A stretch of 64,000 nt of DNA, taken from assembly GCF_028688295.1 (NCBI RefSeq), contig NZ_JAQTYM010000002.1:1-64000 (forward strand). The letters run 5' to 3'. Made by a program: the position numbers and the translations under genes. A model generated the notes under the pieces. That model saw only the letters and a list, made by a program, of their open reading frames with translations. It ran no database searches and was not told the origin of the DNA. This DNA is from Sulfuricurvum sp. Lineage in GTDB: Bacteria; Campylobacterota; Campylobacteria; Campylobacterales; Sulfurimonadaceae. Numbering within the stretch: position 1 is the stretch's first letter; the number at the start of each line of letters is the position of its first letter. Below, piece by piece: positions 12,160 to 21,862 of the stretch.

Positions 12160-14909
12160 TAAGCGACTACCTGCGCACAACGAGGGCAAAGTGTCTCTTC
12201 GTCTTCACTGTGGTATTTCCAACAACGCGGACATTTGGCTTTGGAAGCGAGGGCAATATTAAATTTCCATCCATCAAGTTCGAATGTTCCTAAAATATCT
12301 TTGAGTTCACATGCGCACCATTTGGAAATGACGAGATACTCTTCGATATCTTTTTTGTCGAACGTATGTGGCATATTTGTTGAAATAACAAGTTCGAGCG
12401 TATTTTTGATCACTTTCTCTTTTTTCAATCCATCAACAATTTCGTTAAATGCTAAACGAATCGCTTTAGCACGTTCTTCAGCCCAAAGACTCTCTACTGG
12501 TGCGATCGAAGCATAGGTTACATCGAAAATATCGTTAGCCTCTCCCTTTAAAATAGAGGGGGCATTCTCGAAAATCTCATCGGCGGTATAGGTTAAAATC
12601 GGAGCGATCAATCCAAGCATCGATTTAGCGATGATTGCCATTGCGCTTTGCGTCGAACGACGTTCTGCAGAATTAGCGCCGTCACAGTACATACGGTCTT
12701 TGGTAATATCGATATAAACTCCGCTGAGTTCATTAACGATGAAATAGTTCAGTCCGCTCATCCCGTGAACGAAATTGTACTCTCCGAACAAACGATGGGT
12801 TTCATCAAACACCTCTTTGGCTTTGGCGACAATCCATTTATCGATCTCACCCATTTCACTGTAGGGAACGATAGCGTCCAATCCATCGAGATTAGCGAGC
12901 ATAATACGGAAGGTATTACGCAATTTTCGGTATTGATCCGCTGTTTGTTTGAGAATATTGCCGGAGATTTTCAGATCCCCTTGATAGTCGCTCATCGCTA
13001 CCCACAGACGCAAGATTTCACTTCCGTACTCTTTGAGAACTGTTTCAGGAGCGACGACGTTCCCCTTGGATTTAGACATTTTCTCACCCTTCTCATCAAC
13101 GGTGAAACCGTGAGTCAAAAGAGCTTTGTACGGAGCGATATGTTCCACTGCCGTACTTAAAAAGAGTGAACTTTGGAACCATCCACGATGCTGATCACTT
13201 CCTTCGATGTACAAATCGGCAGGATACTCTCCCGCATCGTAGTTACGTGATTTAAGAACCGCATTCCACGTCGAACCGCTATCGAACCATACGTCGAGAA
13301 TATCGGAAACTTTTTCGAGTTCGTCCGCTTTATACGGGCATCCCGGATAAAGGAGTTCTTCGATGCTCATTGAGTACCACGCATCGGTGCTGTGCATCTC
13401 GAAAATCATCGCGATAAAGTTGAGGACTTTCTCATCGAGGATGACTTCGCCCGTTGCCTTAACGCGGAAAAATGCGATTGGAACTCCCCAGTCGCGCTGA
13501 CGTGAGATACACCAGTCAGGGCGGTTTTCAACCATAGAACCCAAACGGTTACGTCCACTCTCAGGATAAAACGCCGTTTTGGCTACTTCAGCCTGTGCAA
13601 TTTCACGAAGCGTTTTTGTCTCACCCTCAGGGATTCCATCGACGCTGATAAACCACTGCTTCGTCGCACGGTAAATAAGCGGTGTATGACTTCTCCAGCA
13701 GTGTGGGTAGGAGTGGCGAAACTTCGATACTTTAAGTGCTTTATCCCCTAACAATTCGATGATCGGTTCATTGCATTTAAAGATATGTTTACCGACGAAC
13801 TCTTCAGGATTCGGAAGAAGTTTTTCACGGACGACGGTGTTATCATAACATCCCGTCTCATCAACCGGCATCACCACTTCGAGGTTATAGCGAAGTCCGA
13901 TACGGTAGTCATCTTCCCCGTGTCCCGGAGCGGTATGAACACATCCCGAACCGTTCTCCATCAAAACGTGCTCACCCAACACCAAGTGTGAACCGCGACC
14001 GTTTAAAGGATTGATTGCATAAAGATTTTCGAACTTTTTCGCTTCGATCTTTTGAACGACCGTCCCGCTGAAAACACCCTCTTCGATCATCGATTCATAC
14101 CGTTTTTCAGCAACGATGTAACCATCGGATGTTCGAACATAAACCTCATCAGGGTTGAGAGAGATCCCCGTATTGGCAGGCAATGTCCACGGTGTCGTTG
14201 TCCAAATCACGATGGCGGCGTTCCCCTCGATCCCTGCACGTACTTTTGCCTCATCACTGAGTTCAAACGCGACATAGATCGAGTAGTCCTCTTTGTCTTC
14301 GTATTCGACTTCGGCTTCGGCAAGCGCAGTGCGCTCCGCCCAACTCCAATAGACCGGTTTTGAACGCTCAATCAATAACCCTTTTTTCGCCACGGCGCAA
14401 AGGGTACGATAGATATTCGCTTCAAATTTGGAATCCATTGTCAAATACGGATTATCCCAATCAGCGATAACACCCAGTTTTTTAAATTCTTCGCGTTGGA
14501 TGTCGACAAACTCACTCGCATGATCACGACACATTTGGCGCACTTCTGCGGTACTAAGAAGCTCTTTCTTCTGTTTTCCGCCCAGTTTTTTCTCAACCTG
14601 TTGCTCGATAGGTAGCCCATGACAATCCCATCCCGGAGTGAAACGAACCGATTTACCGTTGAAATAGTGATATTTGACAATAATATCTTTAAGCACTTTA
14701 TTGAGGGCGTGACCGATATGGGTGTGACCATTGGCATACGGAGGTCCATCATGCAGCGTAAAGCTTTCGGCACCTTTACGATTGGCTTTCATACGGCCGT
14801 AAACGTCATTAGCAATCCACGCACTATAGCGTGTAGGCTCATTTTGAACCAAATTTCCGCGCATCGGAAACTCGGTCTGAGGTAGAAGGAGGGTCTCTTT
14901 ATAATCCAT
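12159..14909 (-). CDS. ileS: Isoleucyl-tRNA synthetase
   Basis: DGPPYANGHTHIGHALNK (HIGH) and KMSKSKGN, C-terminal zinc-binding CPRCWKYHSEDEETLCPRC. Confidence 0.98.
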   Translation of the reverse strand: MDYKETLLLPQTEFPMRGNLVQNEPTRYSAWIANDVYGRMKANRKGAESFTLHDGPPYANGHTHIGHALNKVLKDIIVKYHYFNGKSVRFTPGWDCHGLPIEQQVEKKLGGKQKKELLSTAEVRQMCRDHASEFVDIQREEFKKLGVIADWDNPYLTMDSKFEANIYRTLCAVAKKGLLIERSKPVYWSWAERTALAEAEVEYEDKEDYSIYVAFELSDEAKVRAGIEGNAAIVIWTTTPWTLPANTGISLNPDEVYVRTSDGYIVAEKRYESMIEEGVFSGTVVQKIEAKKFENLYAINPLNGRGSHLVLGEHVLMENGSGCVHTAPGHGEDDYRIGLRYNLEVVMPVDETGCYDNTVVREKLLPNPEEFVGKHIFKCNEPIIELLGDKALKVSKFRHSYPHCWRSHTPLIYRATKQWFISVDGIPEGETKTLREIAQAEVAKTAFYPESGRNRLGSMVENRPDWCISRQRDWGVPIAFFRVKATGEVILDEKVLNFIAMIFEMHSTDAWYSMSIEELLYPGCPYKADELEKVSDILDVWFDSGSTWNAVLKSRNYDAGEYPADLYIEGSDQHRGWFQSSLFLSTAVEHIAPYKALLTHGFTVDEKGEKMSKSKGNVVAPETVLKEYGSEILRLWVAMSDYQGDLKISGNILKQTADQYRKLRNTFRIMLANLDGLDAIVPYSEMGEIDKWIVAKAKEVFDETHRLFGEYNFVHGMSGLNYFIVNELSGVYIDITKDRMYCDGANSAERRSTQSAMAIIAKSMLGLIAPILTYTADEIFENAPSILKGEANDIFDVTYASIAPVESLWAEERAKAIRLAFNEIVDGLKKEKVIKNTLELVISTNMPHTFDKKDIEEYLVISKWCACELKDILGTFELDGWKFNIALASKAKCPRCWKYHSEDEETLCPRCAQVVA

Positions 14910-15007
14910 CTGTTACCTTATAGAAAAAGTGGTGCATTATATCTCTTAGGTGATTAAAATTTGCTGTCACTGTGCTATACTATCCCAATTTTATACTCAG
15001 GAAAACC

Positions 15008-16102
15008 ATGAAACGTGATGTTATTTTCGTAGGGAATCGGCTGATTTTAAATGAAGCGTATGAGCGTTATATCCTTCGAAGTATTAAAATTCATCTTGCT
15101 TCCATTGATTCAATCAATTATTTTGAAGAATCCGACAAAGGGTTATTTCTCCATCTTGAAGGGCTTTTGAAAAACGAATCTAAGCTCATCATCATCACTA
15201 CTAAAAACACTTTTACCATCGTCGGTAAACTACTCAGTACCGTCACCGCTGACAATCAAGTGTTAAAAGAGCAAATGCTTATCCCATCACGTGCCAGTAT
15301 CTTAGAAAACGGTAGCTATTTGCTGAGTCATAACAACTCTGAGATCAACGTTATTTTAGCAACAGAGGGAAAAATGCTTCCTCCGATTCTTATTGATGAT
15401 GAGTCACGATTTGCAACCATACACCTCTTTAACGAAGAACTTCTCAGCGCCCAAACCCTTCTTGAACCGCTAGCTCAAAATTTTGATGTCAAACTCGAAT
15501 TTAGTGAACTGGTGGAGGGGTGGCTGAAAATTCGTATCCATACTCGCCGACATGGTAATCTCTCACAATTTATCGCTTCAGCACGTGGTTTAATGCATCA
15601 TAAAGTGATTGCTGCAAGTAATATTGCGGCATTCATTATTGAACGGCTTACCCATCAGCATAAAAAACTCTCCTTTGCCGAAAGTTGTAGCGGAGGATCA
15701 TTAGCCCACTTCTTTACGTCTCAAAGTGGTGCTTCAACTATTTATGAGGGTTCTTTAATCACCTATTCCAATACCCTTAAAGCCAATTGGTTGGCCGTTG
15801 ATGATACGGCTCTCGAACACCACGGTGCCGTCAGTGCCGAAGTTGTTTTAGAGATGTCCGAAGGGGCTATGAATGTCAGTTTTGCTGATTTTGCCTTAGC
15901 GATTAGCGGTGTTGCAGGACCTACTGGTGGTAGTGAAGCAAAACCAGTTGGAACTGTCTATATCAGTGCACGTTCCAAAACCTCTGTTCATACAGAACGC
16001 TACTATTTCGAAGGTGATCGTAACTACATTCAAGAACAAAGCGTTCTAATGGCTGTAAAAATGCTCCTAAATATAGACCGAGAGCTATTTTTTACCGCTT
16101 AA
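15008..16102 (+). CDS. CinA-family protein (MoCF-binding-like N-terminus plus CinA C-terminal nicotinamide amidase domain)
   Basis: FAESCSGGSLAHFFTSQSGAS...GAVSAEVVLEM...AISGVAGPTGGSEAKPVGTVYI. Confidence 0.88.
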   Translation: MKRDVIFVGNRLILNEAYERYILRSIKIHLASIDSINYFEESDKGLFLHLEGLLKNESKLIIITTKNTFTIVGKLLSTVTADNQVLKEQMLIPSRASILENGSYLLSHNNSEINVILATEGKMLPPILIDDESRFATIHLFNEELLSAQTLLEPLAQNFDVKLEFSELVEGWLKIRIHTRRHGNLSQFIASARGLMHHKVIAASNIAAFIIERLTHQHKKLSFAESCSGGSLAHFFTSQSGASTIYEGSLITYSNTLKANWLAVDDTALEHHGAVSAEVVLEMSEGAMNVSFADFALAISGVAGPTGGSEAKPVGTVYISARSKTSVHTERYYFEGDRNYIQEQSVLMAVKMLLNIDRELFFTA

Positions 16103-16113
16103 ACAAAATTAGC

Positions 16114-16142
16114 TTGACAAAACAACATCTTTCCCCTATAAT
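16114..16142 (+). promoter_or_regulatory. Consensus sigma70 promoter of the tRNA cluster
   Basis: TTGACA, 17-bp spacer, TATAAT. Confidence 0.85.
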
Positions 16143-16181
16143 TTCGCCCTCACAATCGTCCTTCTTTCGATGGTTGAAGAG

Positions 16182-16257
16182 GTCCCGTTAGCTCAGCTGG
16201 TAGAGCATTTCACTTTTAATGAAGGGGTCGATGGTTCGAATCCATCACGGGACACCA
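16182..16257 (+). tRNA. tRNA-Lys (TTT)
   Basis: Cloverleaf GTCCCGT...ACGGGAC-A-CCA, anticodon loop CTTTTAA, TTCGAAT T-loop. Confidence 0.95.
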
Positions 16258-16273
16258 TATTGTTGATTTCAGT

Positions 16274-16349
16274 GACCCTTTCGTCTAGTGGCCAAGGACA
16301 CTATCACTTCATGGTAGGAACAGAGGTTCAAATCCTTTAGGGGTCGCCA
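16274..16349 (+). tRNA. tRNA-Glu (TTC)
   Basis: Acceptor GACCCTT/AGGGGTC, anticodon arm CTATC-ACTTCAT-GGTAG, encoded CCA. Confidence 0.93.
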
Positions 16350-16403
16350 CTTGTTTCAAAATGTTATTTGATTTACAAATGAGATGATTTTTCATCTTAA
16401 TTT

Positions 16404-16479
16404 GGGAGTTTAGCTCAGTTGGTAGAGCGCTACCCTTACAAGGTAGATGTCACAAGTTCGAGTCTTGTAATTCCCACCA
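16404..16479 (+). tRNA. tRNA-Val (TAC), copy 1
   Basis: Cloverleaf GGGAGTT...AATTCCC-A-CCA, anticodon loop CTTACAA. Confidence 0.95.
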
Positions 16480-16491
16480 TTATTTGGCGCT

Positions 16492-16568
16492 GCAGCGGTA
16501 GTTCAGTTGGTTAGAATACCTGCCTGTCACGCAGGGGGTCGCGGGTTCGAGTCCCGTCCGCTGCGCCA
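16492..16568 (+). tRNA. tRNA-Asp (GTC), copy 1
   Basis: Acceptor GCAGCGG/CCGCTGC-G-CCA, anticodon loop CTGTCAC. Confidence 0.95.
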
Positions 16569-16599
16569 TATGTTATTTGATTTTCGTTTTAAAACTCTC

Positions 16600-16675
16600 G
16601 GGAGTTTAGCTCAGTTGGTAGAGCGCTACCCTTACAAGGTAGATGTCACAAGTTCGAGTCTTGTAATTCCCACCA
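16600..16675 (+). tRNA. tRNA-Val (TAC), copy 2
   Basis: Identical to 16404-16479. Confidence 0.95.
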
Positions 16676-16687
16676 TTATTTGGCGCT

Positions 16688-16764
16688 GCAGCGGTAGTTC
16701 AGTTGGTTAGAATACCTGCCTGTCACGCAGGGGGTCGCGGGTTCGAGTCCCGTCCGCTGCGCCA
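16688..16764 (+). tRNA. tRNA-Asp (GTC), copy 2
   Basis: Identical to 16492-16568. Confidence 0.95.
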
Positions 16765-16826
16765 CTTTTACTTTCTTCATTGACTCATAATCACATTTCA
16801 TACTTTTAACTCAAATAATATTTATT

Positions 16827-17045
16827 TTAATGCGTCGCTATCGTTCCTCTTGGATATGATTTAATTTTTGTTTGTTCTTTTTTTTCCTTCAATACTTTTT
16901 GCTTTACCCCTTGTTGATTCTGATATTGAAGTGTCTTATCTTTTCCCAAGAATGGTAAGTGCTCTTGTTTTGATCCACTTACCGATTCATTTGCATGGAT
17001 CAACAAGGCAGCAACTAAAAAAATTAAACCAATCACTTTTTTCAT
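16827..17045 (-). CDS. Small secreted hypothetical protein
   Basis: Signal peptide MKKVIGLIFLVAALLIHANES; stop/start overlap with the upstream gene. Confidence 0.6.
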   Translation of the reverse strand: MKKVIGLIFLVAALLIHANESVSGSKQEHLPFLGKDKTLQYQNQQGVKQKVLKEKKEQTKIKSYPRGTIATH

Positions 17046-17479
17046 CTTGCTAATTCCACATTGTAAATTTGACCGTTACGTTTAATAATTTTTACACGTT
17101 GTCCAACCGTGAAATCTGTCCCTTTTGAAACAACAATAACCTCTTGTTTTGTATCCAATGAAACAGAAAGCTCTTGTGCATTGGATTTACCGATTTCACT
17201 TCCGGCATACAAGCCAACCAATCCTCCAGCCAGCATTGTTAATACAGAACCTCTTCCACCGCCCATTGTAGAACCTATAACTGCCCCGCTAATGCCTCCA
17301 ATTGCTCCACCGCCACCAGAGTCTTTCAGGACAACAGCTTTAACATCAGTAATTAATCCAGATTCCGCTGTCAGTACATATTTTGAAGCATCTGCTTCCA
17401 AAACCGGAACACCTGATGTCGCACATCCACCCAATATCAACATTGCCCCAACAGAAATGATTGCTAAATAGTTTTTCAT
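17042..17479 (-). CDS. Glycine-zipper outer membrane lipoprotein (SlyB-like)
   Basis: Lipobox LILGGCATSG, GGAIGGISGAVIGSTMGGGRGSVLTMLAGGLVGLYAG. Confidence 0.8.
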   Translation of the reverse strand: MKNYLAIISVGAMLILGGCATSGVPVLEADASKYVLTAESGLITDVKAVVLKDSGGGGAIGGISGAVIGSTMGGGRGSVLTMLAGGLVGLYAGSEIGKSNAQELSVSLDTKQEVIVVSKGTDFTVGQRVKIIKRNGQIYNVELAR

Positions 17480-17561
17480 AAGAACTCCTTTTAGACTATT
17501 TTATCACTCTTTTTACAAAATTAGATACAATAATTGTATTTAAAACCAAGAGGATCAATCA

Positions 17562-18119
17562 ATGCAAATCTTTCTCATAATTCTAGGAGTTGTAGCCCTC
17601 ATCGCTATCTTGATCTACAACTCCTTGATCGGTAAAAAAAATCAGGTTGAAAACATCTTTGCCGGTGTTGATGCCGTCCTCAAAAAACGCTACGACCTCA
17701 TCCCCAATCTAGTCGCTTCGGTTTCACAATACATGGAGCATGAAAAATCAACACTAGAAAAAGTGACCGAATACCGTGCACAGGCGATGAAACCGGGAAT
17801 CAGCAATGATCAAAAAATCGCTCTCGATGCCAAACTCACCTCTGCTTTGGGTGCGATCAACATTGCAATGGAAGCCTATCCCGATCTAAAAGCCAACGAA
17901 AATGTTATGCACTTGCAACGCTCACTCAACGAAATCGAAGAGCAAATCTCCGCCGCACGCCGTGCCTACAACCAAGCGGTCACCGATCTTAATAATGCTA
18001 TCGAAATGTTCCCAACCAACATTGTGGCAGGATGGATGAATCTACAACGTAGAGCTGTATTTGAAATCACCGTTACTGAGCGACAAAACGTTGATGTAAA
18101 TGCCCTTTTTAATCGATGA
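17562..18119 (+). CDS. LemA family protein
   Basis: N-terminal TM, YNSLIGKKNQVENIFAGVDAVLKKRYDLIPNLV, ARRAYNQAVTDLNNAIEMFPTNI. Confidence 0.93.
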   Translation: MQIFLIILGVVALIAILIYNSLIGKKNQVENIFAGVDAVLKKRYDLIPNLVASVSQYMEHEKSTLEKVTEYRAQAMKPGISNDQKIALDAKLTSALGAINIAMEAYPDLKANENVMHLQRSLNEIEEQISAARRAYNQAVTDLNNAIEMFPTNIVAGWMNLQRRAVFEITVTERQNVDVNALFNR

Positions 18120-19081
18120 AATCGACCTCTGAGCTTACCGATTTTTACTATAAAGAGCTATACCCCTCTATCAATGAGCTAGAAGAGACCCGAAAACAGA
18201 TCATTTCTCAACTCAAATTCTACGGTGGGATGGGCATTGTTGCTTTTGCACTTGCAGTACTCTGGATGGGGAAAAATTTCGGACTGCTTCACCCTCTGAT
18301 GATCGGCATTGTCATCGGGTTTATAGCCATCGCATCAATCACCTACCGATTTATGACCAACGGATACGCCAAAGATTTTAAAGCCAAAATCATTACCCCC
18401 CTGATCCATGCCATCGATCCCCATCTCCTCTACAATCCTGACTTTATGATTTCACAGCATCTTTTTGAGAGAAGCGATCTTTTTAAACACTCCATTGACC
18501 GCTATAGCGGAAACGATTATGTCAAAGGTTCCATTGACGGTGTTCCTTTGGAATTTTCCGATGTCCATGCCGAATATCAGACTAAAAATTCAAAAGGCAA
18601 TAGTGAATGGCATACCCTCTTCCGAGGACTTTTTCTCGTCGCTGAGTTTAACAAACACTTCAAAGCAAAAACGGTGATCCTCCCTGATCTTGCTGAAAAA
18701 ACATTTGGCAATCTCATTGGAGGATGGCTTCAGTCCATGAATATGTCGCGTGGTAAAGTAATACAGCTGGATGATCCGTTATTTGAGAAACATTTTGTCG
18801 TCTATGGAAATGACCCGATAGAAGCTCGCTATATCCTCTCCCACTCTATGATGAAGCGTATCGTGGATTTTCAGAAAAAAATCTCTCATCCTCTTTTCAT
18901 CTCATTCGTCCATAACCATATCCACGTCGGAATCGGTACGGGAAAAGATTTGTTTGAACCGGCTGTCTTTACCTCATTACTCGATTATAAACAGGCGATG
19001 GAATACGTCAATACATTGCAAAATACAATAGGGTTGGTGGAAGAGTTAAAACTAAATGAGAAGTTGTGGAGTAAAGTGTAA
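18116..19081 (+). CDS. DUF3137-like membrane protein paired with LemA
   Basis: Two TM helices then a soluble domain; overlaps lemA stop; family call from gene context and sequence style. Confidence 0.65.
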   Translation: MKSTSELTDFYYKELYPSINELEETRKQIISQLKFYGGMGIVAFALAVLWMGKNFGLLHPLMIGIVIGFIAIASITYRFMTNGYAKDFKAKIITPLIHAIDPHLLYNPDFMISQHLFERSDLFKHSIDRYSGNDYVKGSIDGVPLEFSDVHAEYQTKNSKGNSEWHTLFRGLFLVAEFNKHFKAKTVILPDLAEKTFGNLIGGWLQSMNMSRGKVIQLDDPLFEKHFVVYGNDPIEARYILSHSMMKRIVDFQKKISHPLFISFVHNHIHVGIGTGKDLFEPAVFTSLLDYKQAMEYVNTLQNTIGLVEELKLNEKLWSKV

Positions 19082-19657
19082 TTAGAGTTTTTGAATAGAA
19101 CGTCCCAAAACGGTGAAAAAAGCTTCACTATTTTCCCCCGTCCCCTCAATCTCAAAAATCGCCCCCTTCTCTCCGAACTCTTTTGAGAGGATTCGAATAT
19201 TCTTTTGAGTACTTTCATATTCGACCATGGAGACATTCGAGTAGTTACATTCGATTTTTTCGATTATGAGTTTTTCATAGGGCAATAACTCCGCTTGCGC
19301 ATACGCCGCATTCGCCGCTTCGGCATAGGCACGCACCAATCCTCCGGGTCCCAGCTTTGTCCCGCCGAAATAACGCACCGTGATGATCGCGGCATTGATC
19401 AGGTCATGCCCTTGCAACACGCTCAAAGTCGGTTTTCCTGATGTCCCTTTTGGTTCACCATCATCACCGCTGTGTTCGACGATCTGATCGAACTCATTGA
19501 GATAGCGATATGCACTCACCCAATGAACCGCTTTGGGATGGAGCGCACGAAGCAATGTCATTTGTTCGTTATACATTGACATCGGCATTAAAAAGGCGAT
19601 AAATTTCGACCCTTTAATTTCGATTGTATCTGAACTTATTACATTGACCGTTACCAT
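19082..19657 (-). CDS. YigZ/IMPACT family protein
   Basis: EHSGDDGEPKGTSGKPTLSVLQGHDLINAAIITVRYFGGTKLGPGGLVRAYAEA. Confidence 0.92.
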   Translation of the reverse strand: MVTVNVISSDTIEIKGSKFIAFLMPMSMYNEQMTLLRALHPKAVHWVSAYRYLNEFDQIVEHSGDDGEPKGTSGKPTLSVLQGHDLINAAIITVRYFGGTKLGPGGLVRAYAEAANAAYAQAELLPYEKLIIEKIECNYSNVSMVEYESTQKNIRILSKEFGEKGAIFEIEGTGENSEAFFTVLGRSIQKL

Positions 19658-19679
19658 AAAACCCCTTCTTAATAGTGCC

Positions 19680-19689
19680 ATTATATAAT
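19680..19689. promoter_or_regulatory. Palindromic -10 (ATTATATAAT) shared by divergent yigZ and mutY
   Basis: TATAAT on both strands within one 10-bp perfect palindrome. Confidence 0.6.
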
Positions 19690-19695
19690 ATCGCC

Positions 19696-20661
19696 ATGAA
19701 ACTTACCCCTCAACAATCATTATTGCATTGGTATGAAACCCATGGTCGCCATGATCTTCCTTGGCGCACTACTAACGATCCCTATCACATCTACCTCAGC
19801 GAAATTATGCTTCAACAAACGCAAGTCAAAACAGTATTGGAGCGTTTCTATTTCCCCTTCTTAGAACGATTCCCGACACTGCAAGATGTAGCCGATGCCG
19901 AGCTTGACGATGTTCTAAAAATGTGGGAAGGACTTGGATACTACACAAGAGCTAAAAATCTCCATAATGCCGCTAAAACGTGCAACGGTACACTTCCTAC
20001 CAATGCTTATGAGTTGATGCAACTTAGTGGTATAGGACGCTCTACCGCCCATGCTATCGCCGCATTTGCTTTTGACGAATCATTGCCGATTCTCGATGCC
20101 AATGTGAAGCGTATATTGCACCGCTATTATGCATTTAAAGCACGTGATGAAAAAAAGCTGTGGGAATATGCCTATACTCTTTTTGACCCTTCTCATCCCT
20201 TTAAATTCAATCAAGCAATGATGGATTTAGGGGCGACACTGTGCCTGAGCAAAAAACCGCAATGTAATCTCTGTCCTCTTAATAAAACATGTCAAGGTAA
20301 AACCGATCCCCTCACCTACCCCGAACCAAAAATCAAAGCGATCAAACCTATCCGACATCGTGCTATCATCCTTTACACCCAAGACAACCATTACGCTCTC
20401 CAACAGCGAAAAGAAAAGTTTCTACATGGGCTATGGGGATTTATGCAAATCGAAGATCATCCAACAAAAGAATCCCATCATCTTGGTACTATTACGCAAC
20501 ACTATTCACACTTTACCCTCTTAGCGGAAGTATATCTTTGCGAGCAACCGTTTCATTCTGAAGAGTATGAGTGGTTTGATATTGAAGAAATTACTAACCT
20601 AGCGCTGAGTCGAGCCGACCATAAAGCTATGGCATTATTAGGGTATAATTCCAAAAAATAG
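19696..20661 (+). CDS. mutY: A/G-specific adenine glycosylase
   Basis: SEIMLQQTQVKTV, HhH LSGIGRSTAHAIAAFAF, C-X6-C-X2-C-X5-C Fe-S ligands CLSKKPQCNLCPLNKTC. Confidence 0.94.
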   Translation: MKLTPQQSLLHWYETHGRHDLPWRTTNDPYHIYLSEIMLQQTQVKTVLERFYFPFLERFPTLQDVADAELDDVLKMWEGLGYYTRAKNLHNAAKTCNGTLPTNAYELMQLSGIGRSTAHAIAAFAFDESLPILDANVKRILHRYYAFKARDEKKLWEYAYTLFDPSHPFKFNQAMMDLGATLCLSKKPQCNLCPLNKTCQGKTDPLTYPEPKIKAIKPIRHRAIILYTQDNHYALQQRKEKFLHGLWGFMQIEDHPTKESHHLGTITQHYSHFTLLAEVYLCEQPFHSEEYEWFDIEEITNLALSRADHKAMALLGYNSKK

Positions 20662-20673
20662 GGGGAGACTTAA

Positions 20674-21114
20674 ATGTTACGAAGAATTAAAAACTATTTT
20701 TTTAGTGCATTTAGGGAGATATTTGTTTATCATCACTCTTCATTAGAATTTCGTGCTAAAACCTATGCTGTTTTAATCTCAGGATCATCTGAGCCGCTTG
20801 CTCATTACCAAAAAACACTCGAAGAGATCGCTGCAGAAATCTATAACGATAGAGATAGAGCAAATGCTTTAGTGATCACGGTTAACGAGTACCTCAACAG
20901 AATTAATACCAAAAAGCATTTAGGAGAAGAAGCATTTCTCATCGAGGTTATCAAAGAGCTTCGACTTGTTCCGCGATACGCTCTTAAAATCGAACCGGAT
21001 CATCTGGAACGATTACGAGAATGCACCCACGATAATGACTCCAAAATTTACCAAGAACGACTAATTAGATTCTTGCAACAAAAGCGTTTCGATTACGAAG
21101 AAGTTAAATATTAA
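20674..21114 (+). CDS. Hypothetical protein
   Basis: 146-aa ORF with convincing context; no recognised domain. Confidence 0.7.
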   Translation: MLRRIKNYFFSAFREIFVYHHSSLEFRAKTYAVLISGSSEPLAHYQKTLEEIAAEIYNDRDRANALVITVNEYLNRINTKKHLGEEAFLIEVIKELRLVPRYALKIEPDHLERLRECTHDNDSKIYQERLIRFLQQKRFDYEEVKY

Positions 21115-21862
21115 ATCGTTCAGGGTCAAAAAAAGAGTCATCGCTAATGTGACCGAATGCCGAATTGATCGAAACAAACAGATCTGGATATTTTTGCTCC
21201 ATTTCTCCTAACATCACTTTCATACTAGCTCGTGCATGAGGCATCTTGACATCAAACCGCATCGATGGGCACGCTTCATCTCCGATGGTTGGCATCTCAT
21301 TCTCTAGCGCACACGCGGCAAGCTGACGTTCTCGTAGCTGTATAAGGGGACGAATCACGATTAGACCATTTCCGGCTTTATATTTGGGTGTTAACGCTCT
21401 TAAATGACCGTTATAGATTAGATTCATAAAAAAACTCTCTGCGGCATCATCGAGGTGATGTCCGAGGGCTACTTTATTGCATCCGAATTTCTCTGCGGCA
21501 GAGTACAATGCACCTCTTCGCATACGAGAGAAAAAACTGCAAAACGAAGAGTTTTGACGAATTTTCTCTCCCGCAATCTCATACGTATTCGTCTCATGAA
21601 TCTCATGAGGAATCCCATGTTCGGCACAATGAGCTATGAGCGCTGAGAGATCTTCCCCCATCCCATACGTCACCGTCACAGCTAATATCTCAAATTTAAA
21701 CGGAGCCCGACGTTGTTGTTCACGCATCGCGTGAACCATCGTGAGAGAATCTTTACCGCCGCTCAATCCGACGAGGATTTTATCCCCCTCTTCTATAAGT
21801 CCGAACGTCCCGTTAGTGCGACCGATCTGGCGCATAATCTTTTTGCTGAGTTTAATCGCCAA
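21104..21862 (-). CDS. TtcA-like PP-loop tRNA thiolation ATPase
   Basis: VGLSGGKDSLTMVHAM PP-loop, CSFFSRMRRGALYSAAEKFGCNKVALGHHLDDAAESFFMN. Confidence 0.88.
   Translation of the reverse strand: MAIKLSKKIMRQIGRTNGTFGLIEEGDKILVGLSGGKDSLTMVHAMREQQRRAPFKFEILAVTVTYGMGEDLSALIAHCAEHGIPHEIHETNTYEIAGEKIRQNSSFCSFFSRMRRGALYSAAEKFGCNKVALGHHLDDAAESFFMNLIYNGHLRALTPKYKAGNGLIVIRPLIQLRERQLAACALENEMPTIGDEACPSMRFDVKMPHARASMKVMLGEMEQKYPDLFVSINSAFGHISDDSFFDPERFNI

Larger units (their letters stand above)
16404..16764 (+). repeat. Tandem duplication of the tRNA-Val/tRNA-Asp pair, offset 196 bp
   Basis: Both tRNAs and the spacer between them are repeated identically. Confidence 0.95.

Noticed and set aside
12648-13160. 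170-aa plus-strand ORF antisense to ileS (and similar antisense ORFs at 10171..10560, 12235..12516, 14052..14363, 7444..7761)
   Set aside because: Fully antisense to strongly conserved enzymes; composition looks like reverse-complement coding bias; no RBS or domain
16507-16710. ORF 16507..16710 + (67 aa)
   Set aside because: Runs through tRNA-Asp and the second tRNA-Val; an artefact of the tRNA repeat
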